Below are positions 45,190-55,578 of a stretch of DNA of 64,000 bases, piece by piece. The stretch's first letter is position 1, and every line of letters starts with the position of its first letter. The notes under the pieces were generated by a model. It did not search any database. It was not told where the DNA came from and saw only the letters and a program-made list of their open reading frames with translations. Both the position numbers and the translations under genes were made by a program. Source of the stretch: Psychrobacter sp. JCM 18901 (lineage in GTDB: Bacteria; Pseudomonadota; Gammaproteobacteria; Pseudomonadales; Moraxellaceae); contig NZ_BAWH01000005.1 of NCBI RefSeq assembly GCF_000586435.1, positions 1-64,000 on the forward strand. The letters run 5' to 3'.

Positions 45190-46872
45190 ATGAATAGTGC
45201 TATTGTACTACTATTCGCCGTTGCCGCTATGCTCTGCGGCTACGTGTTTTATTCAAAATTTATCGCCACCAAAATTTTAGCATTGGACAACAGCCGTCCT
45301 ACACCCGCACATACGATGAAAGATGGGATCGATTATGTTCCTACAAATAAGTATGTATTGTGGGGGCATCACTTCACGTCAGTGGCAGGGGCTGCACCAA
45401 TTATCGGTCCTGCGATTGCGGTTATTTGGGGCTGGGTGCCTGCTATTATTTGGGTAGTGGTAGGTACTATCTTTATGGCTGGCGTACATGATATGTCTGC
45501 TATTTGGGCAAGTATGCGTAATAGAGGTCAGTCGATTGGCTCTATCGCTGGTACTGTCATGGGCACACGTGTCCGCAGCTTGATGATGGTTGTTATCTTC
45601 TTATTACTACTGATGGTTAATGCTGTATTTGGCGTAGCTATTGCCAATATGATGATCAAGACGCCATCTGCGGTATTGCCAGTTTGGGGTGCCTTAGTGG
45701 TTGCCTTTATCATCGGACAGTGTATCTATCGCTACAACATGAATTTGGTCTGGGTGTCCATTATCGGGGTAACTGCCTTGTACGGGCTTATCTATCTTGG
45801 CCCTATGTTCCCGATTGTATTACCTGAAACCGTCATGGGTTTGCCTGATAACGCAGTATGGATCTTGATCTTGTTCGCCTATGCGGCGATTGCATCGTTG
45901 TTGCCTGTATGGATGCTACTTCAACCTCGTGATTATATTAATGGCTTACAGTTATTTGTCGGTTTGATTTTATTATATGCCGCTATTTTTATCGGCACGC
46001 CTAATATTGTCGCGCCAGCCGTTAACACTGCATTACCAGCGGATACACCGTCACTTCTACCATTATTGTTTGTGACAATTGCTTGTGGTGCCATATCAGG
46101 TTTCCATGGTTTGGTCGCCACAGGAACCACTTCTAAGCAGATTGATAAAGAAGAAGACGTTCGTTTCGTTGGTTACTTCGGTGCATTGGGTGAGGGTATG
46201 CTAGCGCTTGGGGCAATCCTTGCAGCAACCGCAGGTTTTGCGACTCTTGGTGACTGGCAAGCGGTCTACCAAAAGTTCGGTGATGGCTCTATCGGTGCGT
46301 TCATCGACGGCGGTGCGACCATCTTAAATGCCGGCGTTGGTATCGATATGGTGCTATCACAGACCATGCTTACGGTAATGGCTGCATTGTTTGCTGGTAC
46401 GACGATGGATACTGGCGTACGTTTACAACGTTATATTTTCCAAGAATTTGGTGAATTTTATAATTTGCCCGTACTCAATAAGAGTGTCGTTGCAACGTTA
46501 CTTGCTGTCGGAAGCTGTTTGTTATTAGCGTTCGGTGCTGGTGGTATTGATGGCGCGGGTGGTATGATTATTTGGCCGCTATTTGGTACAACCAACCAGT
46601 TAATGGCTGCCTTAACTTTGATGATCGTTACTATTATCTTATTACGTAAAGGTAAGCCAGTTTGGTACACCTTAGCACCATTGTCGTTCTTGTTGGTTAT
46701 GACTGTCTTTGCCCTATTGATTCAGCTCAAAACCTTCTTTACTGATGGTAATTGGCTACTTATTATTATGGATATTATTATCTTAATCGCGACCATTTTA
46801 GTGACGTTTGAGAGTCTATCTGTACTGCGCAAAGAGTGGTCACTACATAAAGGTAAAAGCGGTGAGGTTTAA
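45190..46872 (+). CDS. cstA: Carbon starvation CstA-family permease
   Basis: 560 residues, an inner-membrane protein with about 14-16 hydrophobic segments. The start is ATG 45190 (MNSAIVLLFAVAAMLCGY) with GGGAG upstream; an in-frame TTG at 45163 has no such support. Family motifs: YVLWGHHFTSVAGAAPIIGPAIAVIWGW in two blocks, FMAGVHDM, GCISGFHGLVATGTTSKQ-like (here GAISGFHGLVATGTTSKQ), and FGTTNQLMAALTL. CstA proteins take up peptides or pyruvate. It belongs to the shorter branch (E. coli CstA is about 700). A terminator follows, then cory-CC-star and ArsA-like genes. Intact. Confidence 0.9.
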   Translation: MNSAIVLLFAVAAMLCGYVFYSKFIATKILALDNSRPTPAHTMKDGIDYVPTNKYVLWGHHFTSVAGAAPIIGPAIAVIWGWVPAIIWVVVGTIFMAGVHDMSAIWASMRNRGQSIGSIAGTVMGTRVRSLMMVVIFLLLLMVNAVFGVAIANMMIKTPSAVLPVWGALVVAFIIGQCIYRYNMNLVWVSIIGVTALYGLIYLGPMFPIVLPETVMGLPDNAVWILILFAYAAIASLLPVWMLLQPRDYINGLQLFVGLILLYAAIFIGTPNIVAPAVNTALPADTPSLLPLLFVTIACGAISGFHGLVATGTTSKQIDKEEDVRFVGYFGALGEGMLALGAILAATAGFATLGDWQAVYQKFGDGSIGAFIDGGATILNAGVGIDMVLSQTMLTVMAALFAGTTMDTGVRLQRYIFQEFGEFYNLPVLNKSVVATLLAVGSCLLLAFGAGGIDGAGGMIIWPLFGTTNQLMAALTLMIVTIILLRKGKPVWYTLAPLSFLLVMTVFALLIQLKTFFTDGNWLLIIMDIIILIATILVTFESLSVLRKEWSLHKGKSGEV

Positions 46873-46908
46873 ACATTAAACCATATTGAGTGTCTGTTTA
46901 ATAAAAAA

Positions 46909-46938
46909 AACGCTAGCAGCAATTGCTGGCGTTTTTTG
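46909..46938 (+). terminator. Rho-independent terminator after cstA
   Basis: A 10-base stem AACGCTAGCA (46909-46918) / TGCTGGCGTT (46924-46933), one G-T pair, loop of 5, followed by T residues and preceded by A residues. It may only partly stop transcription into the next two genes. Confidence 0.85.
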
Positions 46939-46989
46939 TATCATATAGGCATGATAGATCATAAGAATTAAGTAAAATACGAGCACATT

Positions 46990-47301
46990 ATGGAAAATGA
47001 AAACACATCGAATGATATAGAAAACGTTCAACCACTAGAGAACACTCAACCATGGTGGCAACGGTTTAAGAGTGGATTAAATGAATTTTATCATGCGCCT
47101 TATCGTCAGACGATGGCACGGGCCGCACGTGATGAAGAAGATTTTTTTATGTTGCTCATGTTTGCCGAGAGCTTGGGTATTGATAATCCCGCCAGCTTTT
47201 ATACATTAGAATTGCAACCATTATTTTTAGAAAACTTTCATGAATGGCATACACGTATGGGAATGGATAGATGTCCATTTGACCATGTTGGCTGCTGCTA
47301 A
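46990..47301 (+). CDS. Cory-CC-star protein
   Basis: A 103-residue soluble protein. The conserved part is FYHAPYRQTMARAARDEEDFF, and the C-terminus is MDRCPFDHVGCC, the double-cysteine ending that gives the family its name. The family is found with CstA-type permeases and ArsA-type ATPases, exactly as here. The cysteines suggest a metal or redox role; the function is not established. Intact, 73 bp before the ArsA-type gene. Confidence 0.8.
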   Translation: MENENTSNDIENVQPLENTQPWWQRFKSGLNEFYHAPYRQTMARAARDEEDFFMLLMFAESLGIDNPASFYTLELQPLFLENFHEWHTRMGMDRCPFDHVGCC

Positions 47302-47374
47302 CAGTAGTGGATGGACTATATAAAGAAGTAGCTAAACATTTATTAGATAATGAGACAAAATACGAGATAACGAT

Positions 47375-48385
47375 ATGGCATTACACCCTTTACATGGACT
47401 GGTAGAGCAGTTAGAGACACAACCGATTATATTTATCGGCGGCAAAGGTGGTGTAGGGAAGACCACCACAGCAGCAGCTCTAGCCAGCTACTATGCAAGC
47501 CAGCAGCAAAAAACCTTAATTGTCTCAACCGATCCAGCACATAGTTTGGGCGATGTACTAAATACCCAGCTCAATAACGCAAAAACAGCAATATCACCTT
47601 ATTTAGATGCCATCGAACTCAACCCTGATGTAATCGTTGATGAACATTTTGCTCAAGTTGAACGTACAATTAAAGCTTATGCCAACCCAGATATGATGCC
47701 AAAAATTCGTGAGCATCTGCGATTATCTAAGTCGGCACCTGGCGCCCAAGAAGCCGCGATGCTCGAATCCATGTGTCACCATTTAGTCGAAGCGGCAGGT
47801 GCTGGGTATGAACACATCATCTTTGATACCGCACCGACAGGTCATACTTTGCGATTGTTGGTATTACCAGAAATGATGGGGGCGTGGACGGATGGGCTGC
47901 TTGCACAGCAGCGACGACAGGCCAAACTACGTTCGGTGGCAAACCATTTAGACAGTCACAATCAAAAAAATGATAAAAACGATGTGGCAAATCCGTTTGC
48001 CGCAAAAAAATCAGATCGCTGGGAGCAAGCTGTCTCCGTATTAGAAAAGCGCAAGCAACTGTTCCGTCAAGCAGGGTTGCTACTACATGACCGTACACAA
48101 ACAGCGATTGTATTGGTGATGACTGCTGACGTCTTACCATTGGCTGAGACCAAGCGCGCTATCGAGCAATTGGAAGATAGTAAGCTCATGCCAGCAGCAA
48201 TCGTCGTTAATCAGCTGATATCAACAACGCAGTCGGATGATTTTTGGCGCCGCCGCGCTGAGCGTCAGCAGCATTTGCTGCAGGATATCGAACAAAGCTT
48301 TACCAAGTACCCGCTGTATCCGATTTACCTGCAACAGACAGATGTACGTGGTACTGATGCATTAAGTGCGTTGTTAAGTGTATAG
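47375..48385 (+). CDS. ArsA/GET3-type ATPase
   Basis: 336 residues, one ATPase domain of the ArsA/TRC40 family (deviant Walker A P-loop). Motifs: IIFIGGKGGVGKTTTAAALA (about 18-37), STDPAHSLGD (switch I), and HIIFDTAPTGHTLRLL (switch II). It lacks the second ATPase half of classical arsenite pumps, and no arsB or arsD is nearby. The position after cstA and cory-CC-star suggests a link to that transporter rather than to arsenic. Intact. Confidence 0.85.
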   Translation: MALHPLHGLVEQLETQPIIFIGGKGGVGKTTTAAALASYYASQQQKTLIVSTDPAHSLGDVLNTQLNNAKTAISPYLDAIELNPDVIVDEHFAQVERTIKAYANPDMMPKIREHLRLSKSAPGAQEAAMLESMCHHLVEAAGAGYEHIIFDTAPTGHTLRLLVLPEMMGAWTDGLLAQQRRQAKLRSVANHLDSHNQKNDKNDVANPFAAKKSDRWEQAVSVLEKRKQLFRQAGLLLHDRTQTAIVLVMTADVLPLAETKRAIEQLEDSKLMPAAIVVNQLISTTQSDDFWRRRAERQQHLLQDIEQSFTKYPLYPIYLQQTDVRGTDALSALLSV

Positions 48386-48410
48386 AGTGCATAGATAGTT
48401 CGCTGGTAAT

Positions 48411-50096
48411 TTATGACTTACGCTTATACGACTGTAACTTACCTGACAGAGACCATGCCATGTCTGTACGTAACAACTGAGCTTGTTCGGACTTACCGCT
48501 ACTAAGCGACGACCATTGTGGTTTACCACGCGCTTTTTTTGAGCTCACTTGGTAATTTATGAGTTGGCCATACAGTAATTGGATTATTGTCTTCATCTTC
48601 ATGGTTAATGTCGTTAGTTAGCGACGTTCCAAGACTGCTGTTTTCGCCTTTATATAATAACTGAGTGGCATCTGTAGCAGCATGACCACGATGGCGTAAT
48701 GCAGTAAGTAAGTCTAATGCTCGCGTTGCTAATAGCGTCAACGTAGCAGGATCGATATATAAGCGTTTTACCCCAGTAATCCTATCGGCAATACTGCTGG
48801 TATTCGATAGCAACCCGCCTGCGATCCCACCTATTGCGGCACCCAATCCAAGGGTCGTACCTAGGGCTGCTGCATCGATACCTAATCCTAGAAGCGCACC
48901 AGCTGCTGCACCAGAAGTGGTACGAATACCGTAGCTCTTGAGAAGTTCAGGGTCGAAAGGATCTTGTTGATAGGCTTGTAGTTCAAGCGGTGTTGCTGCG
49001 ACGGCATTGTCATAAAACTTATAAAGGTTAAGTAAGTTGTGCTGCATCGCACGCTCACTTTGCCTGACCGCTTCTTGCATTTGCTGTAGTACAGGAAGTG
49101 GGTCGTCATCTTCATTGATCTCGCGCACGAAAGCGGCGACATTCAATAAAAAAATCAGCGATGATGATATTGGCCTCATCATAGAGCTGCGCCCAGTCTT
49201 CCGTTCGTCGTTGCATCAACTGCTCAAGCATTTCAGAGTGAGTAAGCATAGTGGCTAAGTTTTTCCATAGGCGCATCTCATCCTCAAACTCAAAAGCAAC
49301 CGAATCGAACGCGTTGAGATATGCAGATTGCGTCTTGCCAGCATCGTCTGCCAGTCGTCGATATTAGCATTCTGGCTGTCTGTAAAATTAAAAACAGGCA
49401 TCACTGGGATAGCAGCCCAAGACAAAATCGCTAGCTCATCTTTATATTTACCCAATACAGGCTCACGAGCATCTACCACGTAAATGGCCATATCACTTGT
49501 CAGCAGCTGACGAATTACTTTGGCTTCTTGACTATAATCATAGGGCAAGTCATAGCTGTCTGAACCTTGAGCGACATCCGCCGCCAAAAACTGTTGCAGA
49601 CGTTCAATACCATCACGGCGACTCGCAGTATTGTCCTCTAGCCAATCCATAAGCCTGAAGCATCTTCCAGACCAGGTGTATCGTATAGTGCCACTAAGAC
49701 TTCGCCAGTTTGGCTATCTGTCAATTGAGCCTGCTCGACATGCCGTGTGGTCGCCGCTTCGTTTTTGACTTCACCAAAATATACGTCTCGCAATAACGTG
49801 CGCAGTATAGAGGTTTTACCCGTATTGGTATGACCAACAACGGCCAATTTGAGCGGTTCACCACTGGCGATGGTTTTCTTTGTTACCCTTGACACTGGTG
49901 CTGTCGTTGCTGATGCTGATGATTCTCCTGTCGATACAGGTTGATTGTCCTGAGTAGCTATTGACTGAGCTACCGTAGGTTTCAAAATGTTGTCTGAAGA
50001 AGTACTTGAGGCATCAGGGGTTGGCTCATAAGCTTTGTCCGCAAAGAGACCTGCAGGCTTATTGTTCTCATGATTATTGTTATTGTCATTATTCAT
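48411..50096 (-). CDS. GTPase with DUF3482 domain (several frameshifts)
   Basis: About 560 residues. The N-terminal 75 residues are low complexity (N, S, T). The GTPase domain has G1 VVGHTNTGKTSILRTLL (about 83-99), then VALYDTPGLEDASGL (G3). The C-terminal DUF3482 region has a glycine-rich membrane-like stretch (AAAGALLGLGIDAAALG, LGAAIGGIAGGLL). Frame changes near 49650, 49265, 49148 (T run) and 48535 (T run) split it into pieces. It probably acts at the membrane. DUF3482 and DUF2868 genes are usually adjacent; here a desaturase gene separates them. Confidence 0.75.
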
Positions 50097-50230
50097 AGTA
50101 ACGTCTTATATTTATTGATGACCGAAATACATAGTAGCCATTTATTGTAAAACAAATCTGATTGAGTATCGGTTATGAATGAGTATTGTCCATATCATAA
50201 ATCGTAGTCCATGCATTTATAATCAGGCTC

Positions 50231-50335
50231 TAGTCGGTTCAATATACTTTGGATACAAGGAAGGCGAGTGAAAGCACTACAAATAGTAGGCTAAGCGAGA
50301 CTGACACCGTATCCAATGTATAGAGAGTTGACTAT
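50231..50335. repeat. Small element with imperfect terminal inverted repeats
   Basis: About 105 bases. The left end TAGTCGGTTCAATATAC-TTTGGATAC and the inverted right end TAGTCAACTCTCTATAC-ATTGGATAC align with 6-7 mismatches, strongest in TAGTC and TTGGATAC. It looks like a miniature inverted-repeat or REP-like element. It lies between two minus-strand genes and just touches the desaturase stop. Confidence 0.5.
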
Positions 50336-50336
50336 A

Positions 50337-51320
50337 TTAGACAGCACTAGGTGGAGGCAGCAGTACCTTTAGCTTTTTCTTTAACCCTTTGGCACGAAAG
50401 AACCGCTGCCACATACGGTAAAAGACCCCAAATATCAGGCTGACGATATTGTCATGACTGGTTTCACCAACGGCACCGTATTGGACGGGGTTGTTGGCGG
50501 TATCTTCTTCTACATAAGTGCCAAACCAACGATCAAAAATAATGAGTACGCCGCCATAATTTTGATCAATGTATTCGTCGTTGGTGCCATGATGGGCACG
50601 GTGATTGGATGGGGTATCAAAGACATACTCCACCCATTTTGGAAATTTCCCCACGGTTTCGGTATGGATAAAGAATTGATAAATCAAATCTAACGCATAA
50701 AAGAAGAATACCCAGACAGGATGTACGCCCAACATCATCAGCGGGACAAAGAATAACCACCATCCCGTCACCGAGTACAGCAGGCTTTGACGCATGGCGG
50801 TGGACAGATTCATATGATCATCTGAATGGTGCACGACATGCGCTGACCAAAACCAATTCATACGGTGTGACGCACGATGGAACCAGTAATAGCTAAACTC
50901 AACCGCAACGAATATAGGGATGGCGGTAAGCCATGTCACCTCAATAGTAAATAAGCGATATTGATATAACCATAAGCAGATAGGTATGACGATAAGCGCT
51001 TGGACAATCAATTCAAACCCTAGATAAGAGCCGCCCAAACTAAAATTGGTCATCGCACGGCGCCAACTAAAGCTTTTACTATTGCCGCGTTTGGACTGAT
51101 ACAGCCATTCTGCCAAAAATAACAAGAAAAATGGACCGCCAGCCAGCGGTAGCAGCCACTCTTGCCAATACGCGGGCAGAATGCTTGCCAGCATTGGCTG
51201 CCACGACTCTGGCGCAGCCGTTAAGATACTTTGGTTTAACGCCTCTCGGTAACCATCCAATAGTTGACCATACTGACCTAGGGTCATAAGGGGGCTGTCT
51301 AAAGAGATATCTGCTGCCAT
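50337..51320 (-). CDS. Sterol desaturase/fatty acid hydroxylase-family protein
   Basis: 327 residues, intact, with about five membrane segments. The three histidine boxes of the di-iron family are present: HRASH (about 148), HVVHH (about 161) and NHRAHHG (about 239). Such enzymes hydroxylate or desaturate lipids in the membrane; the substrate cannot be predicted. It lies between the DUF2868 gene (upstream) and DUF3482 gene (downstream) on the same strand. Confidence 0.85.
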   Translation of the reverse strand: MAADISLDSPLMTLGQYGQLLDGYREALNQSILTAAPESWQPMLASILPAYWQEWLLPLAGGPFFLLFLAEWLYQSKRGNSKSFSWRRAMTNFSLGGSYLGFELIVQALIVIPICLWLYQYRLFTIEVTWLTAIPIFVAVEFSYYWFHRASHRMNWFWSAHVVHHSDDHMNLSTAMRQSLLYSVTGWWLFFVPLMMLGVHPVWVFFFYALDLIYQFFIHTETVGKFPKWVEYVFDTPSNHRAHHGTNDEYIDQNYGGVLIIFDRWFGTYVEEDTANNPVQYGAVGETSHDNIVSLIFGVFYRMWQRFFRAKGLKKKLKVLLPPPSAV

Positions 51321-51534
51321 CTTGGGCTCCTAGCCACTATAAAACATCCTTGTCATCTTGATATAACGTCACAGCTATCAAAATATATCTTAACAACTGT
51401 TATATCAATAAGTCTTTAAGCCTGTCTGAGGTTATAGATCTATAATATTTATTTATTGTATATCATGCGAGTCATAATGATAAGTTCATATATGAAAAAT
51501 AGATTGCAAGTAATAGATTAAAAATTAGAATGTA

Positions 51535-52950
51535 TTAAGTATCTATATCAACTAAGCCAATTTTTCGTGCAGAAAGCGCCGTTTGCCACTGTTGATAGCG
51601 AACCGCTTGTTTGTCTAATGGCTCATCATCGGTACGAGCGTCAGTCAATTCCGCAGAAACGCTGTTATCTCCCAGCAGTTGTACGATAAGCCCATCTTTT
51701 GCGTGAGCAGCGATTTGATCGAGTTTGCGTAGCGTACCGCGGTCGGGCAGTGCATTGCTATGAATGCCAAGTAAAACTTGCACCGGATGCGCATCTAGAT
51801 AGTTTTTAAGCCGTGTCATATCATCACGATCATCAACGATACCAAAATTCTCAACTTCGCTTGAGTGTTCAAGACTATGTTTGTCAAAATCATGATGGCT
51901 GCTATCTAACCCTGACTGCCACCAGTTGTCCTGATCTGCAGGGTATTCAAGCAGCGCAACTAACTTCTTGCCCGCACTGACCGTCGCTTTTGGGGCGATA
52001 GGGGCTAGCGCTTCTATAAAGTCATCAGCATCCACCACGTGCCGCTGCCAGAAGTTTAGGATTTTTTGATAATAGGGCTGTTTGATATCCAAACGCATTT
52101 TTTTGCGGCGGAACATCAATGCACAGAACGCCCATGCTATCGCTCGAGGTACAATGCCGTACATTAGCAAGCTACCAACTAGTAACCCTGCCCATTGCCT
52201 TGCAACAGACAGCGGCATCGCTCGGTGACAAGCCTGCTCTGTGCGATCGCTGTACTGTCTGGCACACCAAATCCCACCATACTAGGTAGCCAGCCTAATA
52301 CTTGAGTCAAGCTCACAAGCGCTTGATCAGAGAGTAAGGTTGACTCCCAGCTAAAGCTATACTGACGTACAACCAGCAAAAATATAATCGCAAGCAGCAT
52401 ACCGGTCAAGGTAGCCAGCCACAACTGATGGCTAAATCTACCCAAATACCAACGCATACCGCTGTGCTGCAACTGGCGTTCATACAGATCGACGGCCGCT
52501 TTGGTCACATCGTCCTTACCACGTATGAGATAACTTGGACTGACAAAACTGGCAAACCAACTGGGTGATTGCTGATCTCGATTGATAAGGGTCATGACAA
52601 GCCAGCCGCCAAGCATAATGGTATGAAAACCAAGTAGACAGACCAACACATAAAAGAAGTTCACAACATTAGACTGCAATAGAGTGAACAATCCCAAAAA
52701 AACCTGAGATACACCACACCACGCTCATAACAATCATGATGCCCTTTATACGACCATCAATCTTGCCTAGAACACGCGCAAGCGCCCCGTTGCTATCTAT
52801 ACGTGATGCACGTCGATGCAGCTTTTGGATAGGCGTGCCATCCTCGCCCTGTAGTTTTTCCGTGATTAATAACGGGTCAGTGGCAAAAACGTGCTGATCG
52901 GTCTCTAAAGCACGTACCAGCTCGGTCAATTGGTCTTGAGGTGATAGCAT
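51535..52950 (-). CDS. DUF2868 membrane protein (two frameshifts)
   Basis: About 470 residues. ATG 52950 gives MLSPQDQLTELVRALETD, the usual family start; an upstream TTG (53001) is less likely. Shifts: A7 near 52689-52700 (one too many, joining SGFFG to LFTLLQSN) and one near 52205. Several membrane helices occupy the middle (VMSVVWCISGFF, FFYVLVCLLGFHTIMLGGWL, ATLTGMLLAIIFLLVV, GLLVGSLLMYGIVPRAIAW). The C-terminal soluble part is GTPase-like in size but without a clear P-loop. It is a functional partner of DUF3482 proteins by gene neighbourhood. Confidence 0.65.
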
Positions 52951-53108
52951 AAGGCGCTGATATCCGTATAAAAACATCAATATAAAAATAAGATACAACA
53001 AAACGTCGGTTTAATCGCTAGCAATTATTGTAGCGTATATTGACTATAGCAAACCCTCATAAAATCAGCCAAAATAAATAAAGACTTATAAACAAGGAAA
53101 AGTATCAC

Positions 53109-53858
53109 ATGAATGACAAAATTTACCTGATTATCGGTGGTACAGGCGGTATTGGTCAAGCTATGGTCCAACAGCTGGTGCAAGCCAATCACAGCCATAG
53201 TGTACAAATATTTGCCACTTATCATCGCAATGAGCCAAACATTGAAGCAGAAAACCTGCACTGGCTCCCGATGAACGTCAGTGATGAGGACAGCATTAAA
53301 AAAAGCTGCCGATACCATCAAACAGACAGTCGGTCACGTGGATGGGTAATCAACTGCGTAGGATTATTGCATACAGAGACAGCGCAGCCAGAAAAGGCCT
53401 TGCGACAGATGGAAACGGAGTTCTTTTTGCAAAATATGCAAATCAATGCCCTAGCAAGTTTGCTGATAGCCAAACACATCAAACCATTACTCGCCAAGGC
53501 TAATCGCAGCGCCAATCATCCTGCTGTTTTTGCGACCATATCAGCCCGTGTTGGCAGTATTACTGACAATCAGCTTGGCGGTTGGTATAGCTATAGAATG
53601 AGTAAGGCGGCGCTTAATATGGGCATGAAAAATCTAAGTATCGAATGGGGTAGGTCACTAAAAGACGTCTGCGTGGTTGTCATGCAACCAGGCACTGTTG
53701 ACACCCAACTCTCCGCACCGTTCCAAGGCAATGTCGCTGAAGGACATCTGTTCTCACCAGCGTATAGCGCGGAGTGCTTATTAGATGTGCTATCAGGTAT
53801 GACAGTTGCTCAATCAGGCAGCTTTGTCGATTGGGCGGGAGAGCTCATACCTTGGTAG
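53109..53858 (+). CDS. SDR-family oxidoreductase (two compensating frameshifts)
   Basis: 249 residues. The Rossmann motif is YLIIGGTGGIGQAM (T-G-x3-G-x-G variant, about residues 5-18). The catalytic Tyr-Lys lies in WYSYRMSKAALNM, with serine in FATISARVGS. Between about 53293 and 53345 the frame is wrong but returns: dropping one A from A7 and adding one T gives SIKKAADTIKQTVGHVDWVINCVG, which restores the NNAG-like strand. The open frame hides this error. Substrate unknown. Confidence 0.8.
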   Translation: MNDKIYLIIGGTGGIGQAMVQQLVQANHSHSVQIFATYHRNEPNIEAENLHWLPMNVSDEDSIKKSCRYHQTDSRSRGWVINCVGLLHTETAQPEKALRQMETEFFLQNMQINALASLLIAKHIKPLLAKANRSANHPAVFATISARVGSITDNQLGGWYSYRMSKAALNMGMKNLSIEWGRSLKDVCVVVMQPGTVDTQLSAPFQGNVAEGHLFSPAYSAECLLDVLSGMTVAQSGSFVDWAGELIPW

Positions 53859-53910
53859 TAGGTATATTCGCTAAATAAGACCATAAAAGATGCGCCGTTA
53901 ATCAGCCTAG

Positions 53911-55435
53911 TTAGTAAGCCATAAATAAATCCATAAACTCATTTACCGGTGTTTGCGTAAGCTTTTCTTGATCGTCAAACAATTCAATGATCTGCTGACA
54001 GCGACTTTCGATAAAACGAGTTGCTAGACTGGCGCGGAATTTAGCTTCCAGTACAGGGATGCCCTCAGCGCGGCGGCGTTTATGCCCGATAGGATATTCA
54101 ACAGCCACTTTTTCTGTACTGCTACCATCTGTAAAAAATACTTGAATGGCGTTGGCAATAGAGCGCTTGCTTGGGTCATGATAGTCTTTTGAATACTGCG
54201 CGTTTTCTTCTACAACCATCTTGCTACGTAGCTCATCGATTGACAAATGCTGCTCGTGATAGTCGTTTTCATAGTTCTCTGCCATTAGATCGCCTGTCAG
54301 CAGCGGCACAGCCACCATATACTGCAAGCAGTGATCTCTATCTGCTGGATTGGCAAGCGCGCCTTCTTTTGAAATGATGCGAATCGCTGAGTCATGGGTA
54401 GTCAGGACGATTTTGTCGATATCGTCAATTCTGTCTTTTACGTGTGGGTGCAAAATGACTGCGGCTTCACAAGCGGTCTGAGCATGAAACTCAGCAGGAA
54501 AGCTTATTTTAAATAAGATGTTTTCCATCACATAACTACCAAAATCTCGCTGAAATTTAAAACGACGTTCGCCTTCAGGCTTTGTCGCTAGATCCTTATT
54601 GGTATGGCTGAATAGCACATCATAGAATCCCCACTGCGGTGCAGTTAATGCGCCAGGGATACCCATTTCACCGCGCGCCGTTATATCAACCAGACGTACC
54701 GCACGACTGGTCGCATCACCTGCCGCCCATGATTTTCGGCTGCCAGCATTGGGTGCATGCCGATAGGTGCGCAGTGCCTGACCATCGACGATTGCTTGTG
54801 AAATCGCTGCCATGATGCGCTCACGGGGCAGCTGATAAAATTTTGCAACGACGGCGGTTGACGCCAACTTGACCAAGAACACATGATCGAGCCCCACACG
54901 ATTGAATGAGTTTTCTAGTGCCAGTACACCTTGAATCTCATGCGCATGATCATGGCTTCAAGCACGGCTCTCATGGTTAATGGTGCTTGTCCTTGGCTGA
55001 TATTTTTTTGACTAATATAGTCGGCAACCGCTAAGATACCACCCAGATTATCAGAAGGATGGCCCCATTCGGCAGCAAGCTACGTATCGTTATAGTCAAG
55101 CCAGCGCACCATACAGCCAATATCAAAAGCGGCTTTGATGGGGTCTAGTATATAGGAGGTGCCAGGGACGCGAGCGCATGCGGCGTTATTTGATCAGGGC
55201 AATCAGGCCCCAAGTGCTTGGTACACTCAGGGAAGCGCAATGCCAATAGACCACAGCCAAGCGTGTCCATTAGACAGTGGCGCGCGGTATTCCACGCATC
55301 AGTAGGGTTTGGGGACTGCTCGTCTATTGAATAGTTGAGAACGTAATCGGCAATTTTTTGAATTTCATCGTCATATTCTGGACGGACGTTACTCTCTACC
55401 GTCGCATCATTGATATTTGAATTGGTAGTTGACAT
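53911..55435 (-). CDS. prpD: 2-Methylcitrate dehydratase PrpD (frameshifts and one in-frame stop)
   Basis: About 508 residues. It dehydrates 2-methylcitrate in propionate catabolism. The start is ATG 55435 ([15 protein letters not shown]). A G is missing near 55186 ([12 protein letters not shown]), and another near 54940 (MIMAHEIQG). A TGG tryptophan in [16 protein letters not shown] is TAG at 55080-55082, a substitution rather than a homopolymer error. C-terminal motifs such as [14 protein letters not shown] [18 protein letters not shown] match PrpD. It ends the prp cluster on this strand. Confidence 0.88.
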
Positions 55436-55578
55436 GGTTGTTACCTCATCCTGAGTGTACTACTTCCTTGACTGATTATCTCAGCCATCCTTTTAAAGGA
55501 ATCATCATTTAAAAGTAGCATACTCAATATAGAACAACCAATTTGAATTATGTTAAGAATTAAGACGTTAGCAGCGAT

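Noticed and set aside
47375..48385. Arsenic resistance operon
   Set aside because: Only a single-domain ArsA-like ATPase is present, without arsB, arsC, arsD or arsR; cory-CC-star and cstA context explains it better.
55080..55082. TAG read-through (pyrrolysine or suppressor) in prpD
   Set aside because: The position is a plain conserved Trp, and no pyl genes or read-through context are seen.
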